Part shown: positions 12,047 to 23,571 of the stretch, in pieces
How positions within the stretch are numbered: position 1 is the stretch's first letter
How the letters are laid out: every line of letters starts with the position of its first letter
From: Henckelia pumila
Taxonomy: Eukaryota > Streptophyta > Magnoliopsida > Lamiales > Gesneriaceae
Direction: 5' to 3'
DNA: 64,000 nt
NCBI RefSeq assembly: GCF_033568475.1
Contig: NC_133121.1
Coordinates: 992,001 to 1,056,000, forward strand
Program-made: the position numbers and the translations under genes
Notes under the pieces: generated by a model
Databases searched by the model: none
What the model saw: the letters and a program-made list of their open reading frames with translations, nothing else
Told to the model about the DNA's origin: nothing

Positions 12047-12434
12047 TTTGAAGCAAGTGAAATGAGATGGGAGGGATAAAATATGATATGAAAATTATGA
12101 AAAATATAAATTAAAATGATATATTTATAGATGAAGTTTTACACAAAAAAAAAACAAAAAAAATGACAACGGCTAATTTTTCCATTATCATTAAATATTT
12201 ATACACATTAAATAATAAAATTTAAAATATTAAAAAAAAGTAAAAAAACAATGTTCCACTCGTTACCAATGCACGCACGCAATTGTGGCAGGCGTGCAAC
12301 TCACGCTTCGAACACTAATTAGTATCCGGACATTTTCACCTTAGTAGAAATGTCCTCCCTACAAGGAAGGACATTTCTATTTAGGGGACATTTGGAGAAA
12401 TGCCCTCTCCAAATGTCCCCTATTGTACATGCTC
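12047..12434 (-). mobile_element. Terminal region of the PIF/Harbinger element
   Basis: Read on the minus strand, the element begins GAGCATGTACAATAGGGG (12434 downward), next to TAA on the plus strand at 12435-12437. The 3-bp TAA/TTA flank and GAGCATGTAC-type end fit PIF/Harbinger. The matching other end was not found near 11.4 kb, so the element seems truncated. The region also carries two strong internal hairpins. Confidence 0.6.
12346..12420. repeat. Two adjacent subterminal hairpins
   Basis: One hairpin is perfect: GGGGACATTTGGAGA (12384-12398), a 7-base loop, then its reverse complement to 12420. The other pairs AGAAATGTCCTCCC (from 12346) with GGAAGGACATTTCT (to 12378) with a small mismatch. 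Both share the GGACATTT core, as in subterminal repeats of a DNA transposon. Confidence 0.8.
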
Positions 12435-12476
12435 TAAAAGAAGGTCTTATCACCTATCAAATTTGAACATATATAA

Positions 12477-12815
12477 GGGAGTGTTTGCGATAGATTGTAT
12501 TTTTGTAAAAGTGATTAATTTATAAATTATAAAAAGGTTAAGAAAAATCAAAAATTGATAGTGTTTGGAAACATATGTGAAAATCTAAAAATCAAAGTTG
12601 GGTAGTGTTTGATAAATAAATGATTAAAGTGATTTTAACAATGACCTTCTTATTAGAATCACTTTTAGAGAATCATAATCACCACATGACTAGCTTTTGG
12701 ATTTCAATTAAGTTAAGCATAAACAAACACATAATTTAGGTTTAAGAAACACACAAAAATGATTTTTTTTAAGCCAAAAGCTAACAATGATTTTTTAGTG
12801 ATTGCAAACACTCTC
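12477..12815. mobile_element. Tourist-like MITE, 339 bp
   Basis: The ends are GGGAGTGTTTGC (from 12477) and GCAAACACTCTC (to 12815), an inverted repeat with one mismatch over 12 bases. TAA flanks both sides (12474-12476, 12816-12818). TIRs of this kind plus a TAA duplication fit a Tourist/PIF-Harbinger MITE. There is no coding capacity. Confidence 0.75.
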
Positions 12816-12895
12816 TAATCCTGCAAATTTGTGCATAAATTATTTGTCCCCGATGCTTGCCATATTCAATGAGCCTATTAATGTTGAAATCTCAA

Positions 12896-12898
<3 letters not shown>

Positions 12899-12940
<42 letters not shown>
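12899..12940. repeat. (AT)n microsatellite
   Basis: A run of 21 AT dinucleotides directly abuts the foldback element at 12941. AT-rich dinucleotide runs continue on its other side (13083-13110). Confidence 0.95.
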
Positions 12941-12943
<3 letters not shown>

Positions 12944-13082
12944 TTTTGATATCATGGACAACCACTATGGGCACCTACATGGGCAACAGCTGACGTGACA
13001 TCTTGTACATCCAATCAGTGATTGCCACGTCAGCTGTTGCCCATGTAGGTGCCCACGGTGGTTGTCCATGATATCAAAACTC
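12941..13082. mobile_element. Foldback MITE with 57-bp arms
   Basis: Arms 12941-12997 and 13026-13082 are inverted repeats matching at 55 of 57 positions, separated by 28 bases. The arms start GAGTTTTGATATCATGGAC. The element sits exactly within an AT dinucleotide run, which suggests insertion at TA and hides the target duplication. A transcript through it would form a long hairpin. Confidence 0.85.
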
Positions 13083-13797
13083 ATATATATATTTATATAT
13101 ATATATATCAAATATGTATCTTTCAATCTATTTTCATAATACTAGCTAGCAACAAATGGTTTGTGAGACAATTAAAATCACATTTTAACATGGTAAATAA
13201 TTCGAAAGTTTCAACCATTAGTATATATGTATTTGCAAACTGGCCTCAATTAAAAACTACTCGAATATCTTTCCAACCGATGATTTTCTGTTATCGAACG
13301 ACTTGAATTTCTTTCTCAAACGAAACTCAAAAAAAAAAAATGATATTCCAATATGATGACCTTTTTATTAATATTGTATGCGCTTAGGGACCTTAATTAT
13401 AAGATCACTACTACTTATTAAGCCCTCCCAACTTATTTTACTAAGCATTCCAAGAGCTCATTATACATTATATATGCATGATGTATATATTAAATTAATA
13501 ATTTTTAATTTGTGCACATAGAAACCTCAAGGTCATTATTCCTTATCGTCATCGAGCTCGTAGAATCCGAAGAAATAAAACATTTGACTTGATAAAAGAA
13601 AACGTTTTGCCAGATTTATGGTTAGTGAACATATAAAAATATAAGACGATCGATCATCAATAATATTTTTTTTACACCGTATTAAGCAAACTAAAATCTT
13701 GTGCGTCAAAAAAAAAAACATCTCAATAAGATTAATTAATATATTTACATACCTTTCCAACATGAGGAGTGAGGACTATATATCATGAAGAGAAAGA

Positions 13798-13829
<32 letters not shown>

Positions 13830-14076
13830 ATGACAATTAAACACAACATTATATATGACATCACATTTCAATACTCAAACCAAAAAATAATATATCTTTA
13901 TCATATGCATATCGACTATCTACATATATCGTATCATCCGGCCTATAAACTATTGGTACGTAATTATAATTAGTTCAATTTTCTATCTAATCTAGAACTT
14001 CCATGACACAAAAAATTGAAATGAAAAATTTACATACAATAACGTACGTTATAGGTAATTGAGTAGTAATAAAAAC

Positions 14077-14112
<36 letters not shown>

Positions 14113-14407
14113 AAAGGGATCGGAACAATTATATATATGACTCATGCCGTCATGTATGCGTGCCACTCGACAAAAGGGCCTTGGCTAATTAATTGACTAC
14201 GATCAATCTTTAAGTATTTTCTTTAGCGAACTAGGTACCCTGGGGTGGCGCAAATGGAAACTAGGTATATTACTACATCACTTGAAATATGAAATAATAA
14301 AAATGATAACTAGCTAAGTTGTTGCATGCATATATTAAGCAAAAGGTACGTACTTATGAATTGCATGCTTAAATGATACTAATTAATTAGTAACGATCAA
14401 GTACTAA
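13083..14407. other. AT-rich intergenic DNA
   Basis: There is no gene. (TA)n runs lie at 13803-13829 and 14079-14108. The part from 13831 to about 14190 resembles 36002-36340 near the far end of the gene array (see findings). Confidence 0.4.
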
Positions 14408-14709
14408 TTAATTAATTGGAAGAGGAGCACCATTCCATTCCTTCAAACAGATCGAACAGTCCTGTGATCCCCAACTCCTCCCTCACAAATTAACTTGTAC
14501 AATGGACGTAGGACCTACACTCCTTGATCTTATTACTAATATACGGCTTTCCATTTTTCAAGACGATTCGAACTCTTTCGACTTCATCAGGTAGAAGGGC
14601 CTTAATTCAGTTCCTCCTCAAATGCACTAATTTTGTGGAAATACTTGTCATTTTTGCCATTTGCCAATGCGTGATCCACCAGTACTTGCCTCAGTTTTTG
14701 CAACAATGA
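14408..14709 (-). pseudogene. PAL: Phenylalanine ammonia-lyase C-terminal fragment
   Basis: On the minus strand from 14709 the translation reads [18 protein letters not shown], then [11 protein letters not shown]. After a stop and frame change come [29 protein letters not shown] and FVREELG. The fragment ends CLKEWNGAPLPIN and a TAA at 14408-14410. This is the C-terminal end of plant PAL, the enzyme that turns phenylalanine into cinnamate at the entry to phenylpropanoid metabolism. About 30-35 residues before the last block are deleted, and several stops are present. The catalytic MIO domain is absent, so the fragment is dead. I identified it from memory of PAL C-termini. Confidence 0.85.
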
Positions 14710-16787
14710 GTAGTTTGCACTGCATGGATCATTTTAATTATTTGTTTGCCAAAAGCCAAAATATTTCTAGGATTTTACATCATTTTAATTGAATAAAGAG
14801 TTCAAGTCTTCCTTTCAGAAAAATAATTATTTGTTGACGAGAATTGCTAACCAATTAGCATTTGAAAAAGGAAATGTTACGCCATTATGTAACATAAGTA
14901 CATAACACAAGATTATTGATAGGTCGATTTTGGGCAAGATGCGTTTTTGAAAATCTTTACTTTCCCTTTAAAATTATAGTTTTTTTTTGGGAAATAAATT
15001 AGATTTTCATTTCTTAAAACCCTAATATCAATAGATTAGAATTTTAGAAGGAAAAAAGAAGACGAAAATTAGTTTCTACGATCCATAGTTAAAATTATAT
15101 ATATATACACGTAATGTACTTTTATAACTAATTACTATAGAAATTCAATTTATTGAGTTAATGTTTAGAGAAAATAAGTTTTGTGTCCACTAACTTGCTT
15201 AATTTTGAATTTTGATTTATTTATTTAATTTCAAATATGGTTTTGCTTACACTACTTAATTTTAATTTCAACAATTGATTTAATTGAAATTTCCGTATCA
15301 CTTGACAAGAAATAAATTTTCTGTCTCACATTAACGTTTTTCGATATCACGAAAATATTGAAAATTATTTTTACATCGACAAAATTGCAGACTGAAAATG
15401 AAAAGCCCCCCCCAAAAAAAATCAAAATTAATACATCAAAACTCAAAACAAGAGAGTGTCATTGAATCATAAATTATTTTCCCTCACAATGATATCAACG
15501 ACTACATGAGTAATATTTATTAACTAACACGTTTCTTCTATCTATTATTTTAAAATTTAAACATGAGGAATAAATCTACATATTATCTCATTAGTTTGGC
15601 ACCACACCACCCCCAAATTTATTAATTGCACGTAAATCGTGTCAATCACTAAAACCCGTTATAATCACGTATCTAAATTTTTTTATAGACACTATAGGAA
15701 AAAACACAAAAAATTTCACGGTTTTAAAAAACCGTAGCAAAATTTGCAACAATATTTTCAAACCTTAGCAAAATTAATTAAAAATTTAAATACAAATCTA
15801 TCGCAACGATTTTAAAAAAAATCATCGCAAATAATGACAAATTTATATCGCTATTTGTGTCCTTTAAAAAAACCTAGCACAGTTCATGCAACACTTTTTT
15901 CAAATCATTTTTCATGTGTTGAACCGTATTTTGTATAGTTTTAAATATATATTTTTTCTCTTGTTCCAGATTTTCGGTGAATCTTATTGTTCTCGTCAAA
16001 TTCAATGATGATTCAATATATCTGTAAGTTTATGTGACTTTAATTTCGTTATTTATATATTTTCTCATATATCAAGTTTATTGCGTATATACATATACAT
16101 ATACATATATATCTGCTATTTTATAATATAGTTTAGAGGGTATAGAAACTGTTGGTGTGAGGACATCATCTTTTGTTAGCGATTTACCCTTTCTTCTTTA
16201 CCATTATTTTTCACGTTTCATTCCGTTTTTATATCCAATACTTTTTACCCACCACTTCTCACTCCACGTCCCTCAAAATCCTTCCCGTTTTGTCTCAATT
16301 TTCATGGTTAAACGGACGCTTTCTTCTCCCAATTTACACCACATTCGGATACGAAAACAGGTAACTTTATTCCCCTCAATCTATATATTAGTTGTGATTT
16401 TGATTAATGCTTTTCTAATATTTTCCTCCTCCTAGAAATATCTCATGGGTTTACAAAATTTTGCGATTTTTTATATATTTCATTTCTATCATTCTGAGAT
16501 TGTATTTTGGATTTACGAATTTGTATGTGTACTATTTTTGTTCGACAGGATTTGACTAAAAAATTGAAAATTGGGTAAATGAATTAGTTTTTCACTTGGT
16601 TAAAAAATATTAATCTCATTCTCTTTCATTTTCGATTTTTAGTTTTTGCGACACCATCGTTGCCCACAGTTCGGAATAAGTACTTCGGATCTGTGCTGTG
16701 CAATGCATATAACCAAATAATCTGGTAATTAATACATTTTATTTTTCTCCAATCCAATTTTTTCTCAACTCCTTTCTGGAAAAGGAC
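14710..16787. other. AT-rich intergenic DNA
   Basis: I found no PAL sequence beyond 14709. Open stretches at 15252-15446 and 16157-16435 have no recognisable domain. A short (ACATAT)n run is near 16090. I see nothing else. Confidence 0.35.
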
Positions 16788-16847
16788 GCAGATAAAAACC
16801 GAAGCCATGATGATTCTTTCTCACTATCTCCCTCTTTCCAATGCCAC

Positions 16848-17691
16848 TAGGGATGACAATTTTCCCCGCGGGTTCAGGTATCCGCGGGAAAAACCCGAAA
16901 CGGGGTAGGTTTGGGGAAGTATTTTCGGGTATGGGTTCGGGTTCGAAAAAAATCCCCGAAACATATTGGGGCGGTTATGGGGATGCTATCCCCATCCCCG
17001 AACCCGCCCCGATAATAATAATAAAATTAATAATAATAATAATAATAGAAATATTTTAATTATCAAATTTTATTAAATCTAAAATATTATTAAAAAATTA
17101 AAAGTATTATTATTATTTTGTTTATACATATTTTTATATATTATATATAATAAATTCGTTTATGATAGCGTAGTTTTTTATAACATAAAAATATTATTTG
17201 AATCTCATTCATGTTACGTATACATATAAAGTATTTATATTAGTCTAAATATATATATATATATATATATAATTTTAATAAATTTTTGATACATAGTATT
17301 TTTTAAAATATTAATTTTTATTTATTGAAATATTTTGTATTTAAAATATTTTTATTAATTTTAAAAGTTAGTATTATAATAAAAAATTTAACCCAAAATA
17401 TTTTAGATATTTTATTATAAAATTGAATAATAATTTTTATATTCTTATATTATAAAATTTACGAATTATATATATATATATAAATAAATAAAATTTATTT
17501 ATAATATAGATAAATATATATATTTTCGGATATGGGTATGGGGATGGTGACTTGATCCCCGCGGGGATGGGTATGGGAAATCCCCGATAAGAATTAGTGG
17601 GGATTGGGGCGGGTATGAGGATCGGATTTGAATTCGATGACGGGGATGGGGAAGGCATCCCCGTCCCCGACCCGCCCCATTGCCATCCCTA
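16848..17691. mobile_element. hAT-type non-autonomous element in the leader of array copy 1
   Basis: The ends are TAGGGATGACAAT (plus strand from 16848) and TAGGGATGGCAAT (minus strand from 17691), 12 of 13 matching. The flanks are AATGCCAC (16840-16847) and ACTGCCAC (17692-17699), an 8-bp target duplication with one change. The paralogous leaders of copies 3 and 4 read straight through this point (CCACTGCAACCAC), which proves insertion. An 8-bp duplication and short TIR fit hAT. The ends are GC-rich with inverted GGGG/CCCC blocks; the centre is AT-rich and non-coding. Confidence 0.8.
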
Positions 17692-17821
17692 ACTGCCACC
17701 ACGCCTCACCCAGCCCCCCGCTCTCCGTCTCCATCTTCCAACAATTTCTTTCCTCCGCACCACATATTGTTCTCCTCCCTTCACACACGGTGACAATTCA
17801 AAGCTGAAACCTACTCCAATC

Positions 17822-18748
17822 ATGGCGGCTACGTCCGATCTCGGTGGTGATCAGGAAGATGGCCGAAAAGATGCACTAGAAGAATGTTTTTCCATATCAG
17901 ATCCACTGTTTGTTAAAGTGATTGCTACAAAGAAGAGTCATAATAGTGTTATTTTCGCGAAAGAACTGGTGCATGCAACAACTAAAAAAATGCATCCAGC
18001 TTATACTCCTCTGTTAGCCGGTACTTGGCAATCCCTTCTGGAGGAGACGGACCTTGAGGACAGACTTGGCCAGGAGATGAATCTTGCGTTGAATGATTTT
18101 ATTTCCCGCAAGAAGCCTTCAAACATTATGGATTCAAATTTCAGAAAGATTTTGGACGTGAAAATAGAAGAGTTCATAGATGGATCTGAAGAGAAATTTT
18201 CTCAAGTTGTTACTCAATGGGTCTCGGATAAGGGAATTAATTTGTTTCATGAGGTTCCTTTTAACCATTATTATAAGTACAAATCATTAATAAATTAGTT
18301 TTAGTCATAAATGATTTTAACTTGTTTGAGTTTTTGGTTTTCCTTCCTTCCTTTTTTTTTTCTTTCACAGTGCCCTTTGGCGTCAGAAGTGTTTTTGAGG
18401 AAAAAAAGATACAATAGCGCATTTCTTGCAAAAATGGTGGTGGAGGATGTCCAAAAGGATTAATCCTCTATTTGGCCGAAGATGGTCGCTGTGATTGGTG
18501 GACCGTTATGGGATATGCTGGTGGCGGAATCAAAACTTTTGAAGAAACTGAAAATAGACTTATATGTGGCGGAGATAAAATATTCTTCGTACAAGTCGCA
18601 ACAACCAACCTCACAAAATAATTTTGAAGAAAAGTTGTTCAAGGTGATGCTGAAATCGGACACTTTTATTCCGTGGTCCAGTGATGTGGTTCACGAGTGG
18701 TTCACAAAATATGGATATGCTGGTGGCGGAGTCAAAAGTTATGAATAA
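17822..18748 (+). pseudogene. Array copy 1: nonsense-mutated unknown two-exon gene
   Basis: Exon 1 is 17822-18253 (144 codons, phase 0 donor GAG|GT) and exon 2 starts at 18371 after CACAG. The reconstructed family protein is about 269 residues, with no signal peptide or membrane segment. It has a variable acidic start (MAATSDLGGDQEDGRKDALE), a block with FVKVIATKKSHNSVIFAKEL, an acidic helix-rich middle, and exon 2 with FLRKKRYNSAFLAKMVVEDV. The K-K-[SR]...AF/VIFAK pattern in both exons hints at an internal duplication, which is weak. I do not recognise the family. In this copy a TAA at 18461-18463 (TCA in copies 2 and 3) truncates exon 2, and a transposon splits the leader. Confidence 0.75.
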
Positions 18749-19167
18749 TGAAATAATGATTAAATAGCTAAAAAAACCATTTTATTAAAATTAAATATAT
18801 GTGTATCGATCTATAATTATGAATTCAAAATCTTATAATTTCAAAATAATGGTTGATTATTAGACTTGTGGCATGCATGCAGATGCAGGCGAAACCAATT
18901 AATTGAATATTAATTAATAATATTATTAATTCTATATAAATGGTTATATATCGATGTTTCAACATATTTTCATTTACAATCCACACAAAGAAAAACCGAA
19001 GTCATGATGATTCTTTCTCACTCTCTGTCTCTGTTTCACAACCACTACACCTCACCCAGCCCCCAGCTCTATGTCTCCATCTTCCAACAATTTCTTTCCT
19101 TTGCACCACATATTGTTCTCCTCCCATCACACACGGTGACAAATCAAAGTTGAAACGTACTCCAATC

Positions 19168-20104
19168 ATGGCGGCTGTGTCCGATCTCGGTGGTGATCAG
19201 GAAGATGGCCGGTAAGATGCACTAGAAGAATGTTTTTTCATATCAGATCCATTTTTTGTTAAAGTGATTGCTACAAAGAAGAGTCATAGTAGTGTTATTT
19301 TTGCAAAAGAACTGGTGCATGCTACAACTAAAAAAATGCATCCAGCTTACACTCCTCTGTTAGCCGGTACTTGGCAATCCCTTTTGGAGGAGGCGGACCT
19401 TGAGGACAGACTCGGCCAGGAGATAAATCTTGCGGTGAATGATTTTATTTCCCGCAAAAAGCCTTCAAACATGATGGATGCAGATTTCAGAAAGATCTTG
19501 GATGTGAAAATAGAAGAGCTCATAGATGGATCTGAAGAGAAATTTTCTCAAGTTGTTACTCAATGGGTCTCGGATAAGGGAATTAATTTGTTTTATAAGG
19601 TTCCTTTTAACCATTATTATAAGTACAAATCATTAATAAATTAGTTTTAGTCATAAATAATTTTAACTTATTTGAGTTTTTGGTTTTCTATCCTTCCTTC
19701 CTTCCTTTTTTTTTTTTCTTTCACAGCGCCCTTTGGCGTCAGAAGTGTTATTGAGGAAAAAAAGATACTATAGCGCATTTCATGCAAAAATGGTGGTGGA
19801 GGATGTCCAAAAGGATTCATCCTCTATTTGGCAAGAGATGGTCGCTGTGATTGGTGGACCGTTCTGGGATATGCTGGTGGCGGAGTCAGAAATTTTTGAG
19901 AAACTGAAAACAGACTTATATGTGGCAGAGATAAAATATTATTCGTACAAGTCGCAACAACCAACCTCACAAAATAATTTTGAAGAAAAGTTTTTCAAGG
20001 TGATGCTGAAATCAGACACTTTTATTCCGTGTTCCAGTGATGTGGTTCACGAGTGGTTCACAAAATATGGATATGTTGGTGGTGGAGTCAAAAGTTATGA
20101 ATAA
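19168..20104 (+). pseudogene. Array copy 2: early stop, otherwise intact
   Basis: Exon 1 is 19168-19599 and exon 2 is 19727-20104, joined at phase 0 (AAG|GT ... CACAG). Codon 16 is TAA (19213-19215) where copies 1 and 4 have AAA. Everything after it is open to the normal stop, so this is the least damaged copy. An N-terminally shortened product from a later Met cannot be excluded. The stop mutation also creates a GTAAGA donor-like site, so rescue by splicing is conceivable but unsupported. Exon 2 ends in GGGVKSYE, shared by copies 1-3. Confidence 0.7.
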
Positions 20105-20512
20105 TGAAATAATTATTAATTAGCTAAAAAAACCATTTTATTAAAATTAAATATATGTGTATCGATCTATAATTATGAATTCAGAATCTTATAATTTTCA
20201 AAATAATGGTTGATTAGACTTGTTGCATGCATGCAGATGCAGGCGAAACCAATTAATTGAATATTAATAATATTATTAATTCTACATAAATGGTTATATA
20301 TAGATGTTTCAACATATTTTCATTTACAATCCACGCAACTAAAAACCGAAGTCATGATGATTCTTTCTCACTATCTCTTTGTTCCACTGCAACCACACCT
20401 CACCCAGCCCCCCGCTCTCCGTCTCCATCTTCCAACAATTTATTTCCTCCACACCACATGTTCTCCTCCCTTCACACATGGTGACAAATCAAAGCTGAAA
20501 CGTACTCCAATC

Positions 20513-23281
20513 ATGGCGGCTGCGTTCGATCTCGGTGGTGATCAGGAAGATGGCCGGAAAGATGCACTTGAAGATTGATTTTCCATATCAGATCCACTGT
20601 TTGTTAAAGTGATTGCTACAAAGAAGAGTCATAATAGTGCTATTTTCGCGAAATAACTGGTGCATGCTACAACTAAAAATTGCATCCAGCTTACACTCCT
20701 CTGTTAGCCGGTACTTGGCAATCCCTTCTGGAGGAGGCGGACCTTGAGGACAGACTCGGCCAGGAGATGAATCTTGTGGTGAATGATTTTATTTCCCGCA
20801 AGAAGCCTTCAAACATGATGGATGCAGATTTCAGAAATGAAAGAGTGGGTGCCCGGTGAGCCAACTTGTGGCTAAGGGCTTTGATGACTCTTTGTATAAA
20901 CAATCTTTTGTTTAATATAATTTACACTTTTATTAATGGCAATGACTTTGTCTTTCTTCATATTGTGATATTGTGATATACTATTGTTGTTTTGATAAAG
21001 ACCTTGAATATACTATAGCGTATGTAAGATGTGGTAGAACATGGAGATGTCTATCATGAAACACATCTTATAGTCACTGTATATTCTAAACTGTTCCTAG
21101 TCGATTGAGCCGTCCGATAATAAGGATAAGGATCGCTCGAGTTTGAGACTAGCATTTGCGATGCAGAGTACCACGTTTCATTGGTAAGGAACATAGAGAT
21201 GTTCGAAGCATGCAAATGGATATTCATATGATGAATGATCGAACTACCCTATCCGGACTTTCCAAGTGGTTATCACTTATCGAGTGGATATAGTCCGCGG
21301 TTTTGGTTGTACACCATTAGTCCTTACTACTTGAGACATCATTGAGACTCTATATGCTAGTACTGTGTTTTGACTCGTTTACCGACTCTACTGGGGTCAT
21401 CAGGTGTCGGGATTGGGTACAGTTACAACACATATAGGAGTCGATGCTTTGTTGTCAAGGATTCACCACATACTTGCGAGTGTGGATATCCTATGCGATC
21501 TGAGGAGATATTAGTGTGACGAATCTCTGGCCAGAGTACATGATGTGATTTAAGAAATGGTTTCTTAGTAGCACATGCGATGTCACTATTTGATCTTCAA
21601 GATGTATTGCATAGTTATCGAATCTCGAACGACTCTCGATATACCAATGGTTGTTGATTCGATCGGGATATATGGATGAAGGGACCGTACTGTACGTTAA
21701 CCAAAATCTACTGGTTCTTGTAGGCACTATCAGTGATACCTAGGGAATCATGGGGCGATGTTGCTAGGCGCTTACCATGATTCGATGGGCAAGTCGGAAA
21801 TTGTTGTTCCGAGTCACAAGGAGTTGTGAGCCCACGGCTAGCTGTATCCCTGAACCATTGAGGGTCACACAGTGTAATGGATTTTTAATCCCCGTTGAGA
21901 TAGTTAAATTTAAAGAGTTAAATTTAATGAACGAAGAAGTTGGACTTCTTATTTAAGAGTAGAGGAGTAAGATTTCCTAAAATGACATAGGGATGGCCAT
22001 TTTTGGAAATCACTGAATTCGGATTCAGAAAAATTTATCTTGACTTTAAAAGGTGCAGAAATGGTTTCTGTGCACATTGGTGAAATCGGTTTATCAATCG
22101 GAGTCACGATGAATTTTATATTAATTTCTGAACATGCGGGCTTTGCTTGTCGGGCTTGAACTTATGACTAATGGGCCCTAAGCTGTTAGTGGCCTACATT
22201 ATAAATAAGTTATTGCAGTACAGAAATTACACACAACAGGTCACAAGGATTTTTCGAAAACCCTAGTTAATTTTCAAAAGGTGGCCCCCCCCCTCTCCCT
22301 CTACTCGAGAAAAATCCAGCCTGTGATTTGAATTACAGTCTGGTTTAACGGATCAAATTCGTTAATCTCTTCGTAGAAACTTCTGATAGATTTTCTAGTG
22401 CAATCTATCAGAGGGATTAAATATCTATTCGTGGACCTGATTGAAGAACAGTTCGTCCATCAGTTCCAGGGATATACAACAAGAGCAGAGAAATCTGTTG
22501 GTGTCCAGAACCTCGATTCGAGATTAAAGGTAAAAATTTTATAATCGTTATTTAATTTTTACACACACAATTTAATCGTAAGGTTGATATCCATTATGGA
22601 ATCGTTCCATACAAAATTTTAAACTTCCGCTGCACCGGGTATCAATCCTAATTGATCTGATCGACGCGTTCTCCAACAAGAAAGATCTTGGACGTGAAAA
22701 TAGAAGAGTTCATAGATGGATCTGAAGAGAAATTTTCTCAAGTTGTTTCTCAATGGGTCTCGGATAAGGGAATTAATTTGTTTCATGAGGTTCCTTTTAA
22801 CCATTATTATAAGTACAAATCATTAATAAATTAGTTTTAGTCATAAATGATTTTAACTTGTTTGAGTTTTTGGCTTTTCTTCCTTCCTTTTTTTTTTCTT
22901 TCACAGTGCCCTTTGGCTTCAGAAGTTTTATTGAGGAAAAAAGATAAATTGCTTATTTCTTGCAAAAATGGTGGTGGAGGATGTCCAAAATGATTCATCC
23001 TCTATTTGGCAAGAGATGGTCGCTATGATTGGTGGACCGTTATGGGATATGTTGGTGGTGGAGTCAAAATTTTTGGAGAAACTGAAAACAGACTTATATG
23101 TGGCGAAGATAAAATATTCTTCATACAAGTCGCAACAACCAACCTCACAAAATAATTTTGAAGAAAAGTTGTTCAAGGTGATACTGAAATCGGACACTTT
23201 TATTCCGTGGTCCAGTGATGTGGTTCACGAGTGGTTCACAAAATATGGATATGCTGGTGGTGGAGTCAAAAGTTATGAATA
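20513..23281 (+). pseudogene. Array copy 3: stops, frameshift and a solo LTR
   Basis: The ATG is at 20513. In-frame stops are TGA at 20576-20578 and TAA at 20654-20656, and there is a 1-base loss in the A-run near 20678. At 20838 a 1,841-bp LTR interrupts exon 1, which resumes at 22684 (GATCTTGGACGTGAAAATAG). The intron and exon 2 follow, with further frame damage just after the acceptor (near 22940), while the rest of exon 2 is still open to 23279. The gene is dead. Confidence 0.85.
20838..22678 (+). mobile_element. Solo LTR (1,841 bp) with a clean 5-bp target duplication
   Basis: The insertion begins TGAAAGAGTG and ends CTCCAACA, that is TG...CA. AGAAA is duplicated on both sides (20833-20837, 22679-22683), and copies 1 and 2 show the uninterrupted site (TTTCAGAAAGAT). 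A TATA-like TATAAATAAG near 22199, about 480 bp from the 3' end, suggests a plus-strand U3-R-U5 order. There is no PBS, gag or pol, so recombination between the two LTRs of a former element is the simplest origin. Copia-type is my guess; the family is not proven. Confidence 0.8.
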
Positions 23282-23571
23282 ATGAAATAATTATTAATTA
23301 GCTAAAAAAACAATTTTATTAAAATTAAATATATGTGTATCGATCTATAATTATGAATTCAAAATCTTATAATTTTCAAAATAATGATTGATTAGACTTG
23401 TGGCATGCATGCAGATGCAGGCGAAACCAATTAATTGAATATTAATAATATTATTAATTCTACATAAATGGTTATATATTGTTGAATCCGATATTTTGGT
23501 GATAACAAACAACAACTCATTGTATAGGAATGTGCTGCCAACCATTGTATTTCAGGAACCTACTACAACTT

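Noticed and set aside
16157..16435. Small gene upstream of the array
   Set aside because: Two overlapping frames are open, neither shows a domain, and no splice structure is evident.
17437..17788. Minus-strand Pro/Ser-rich ORFs
   Set aside because: They come from the CCCC/GGGG inverted ends of the hAT-type element.
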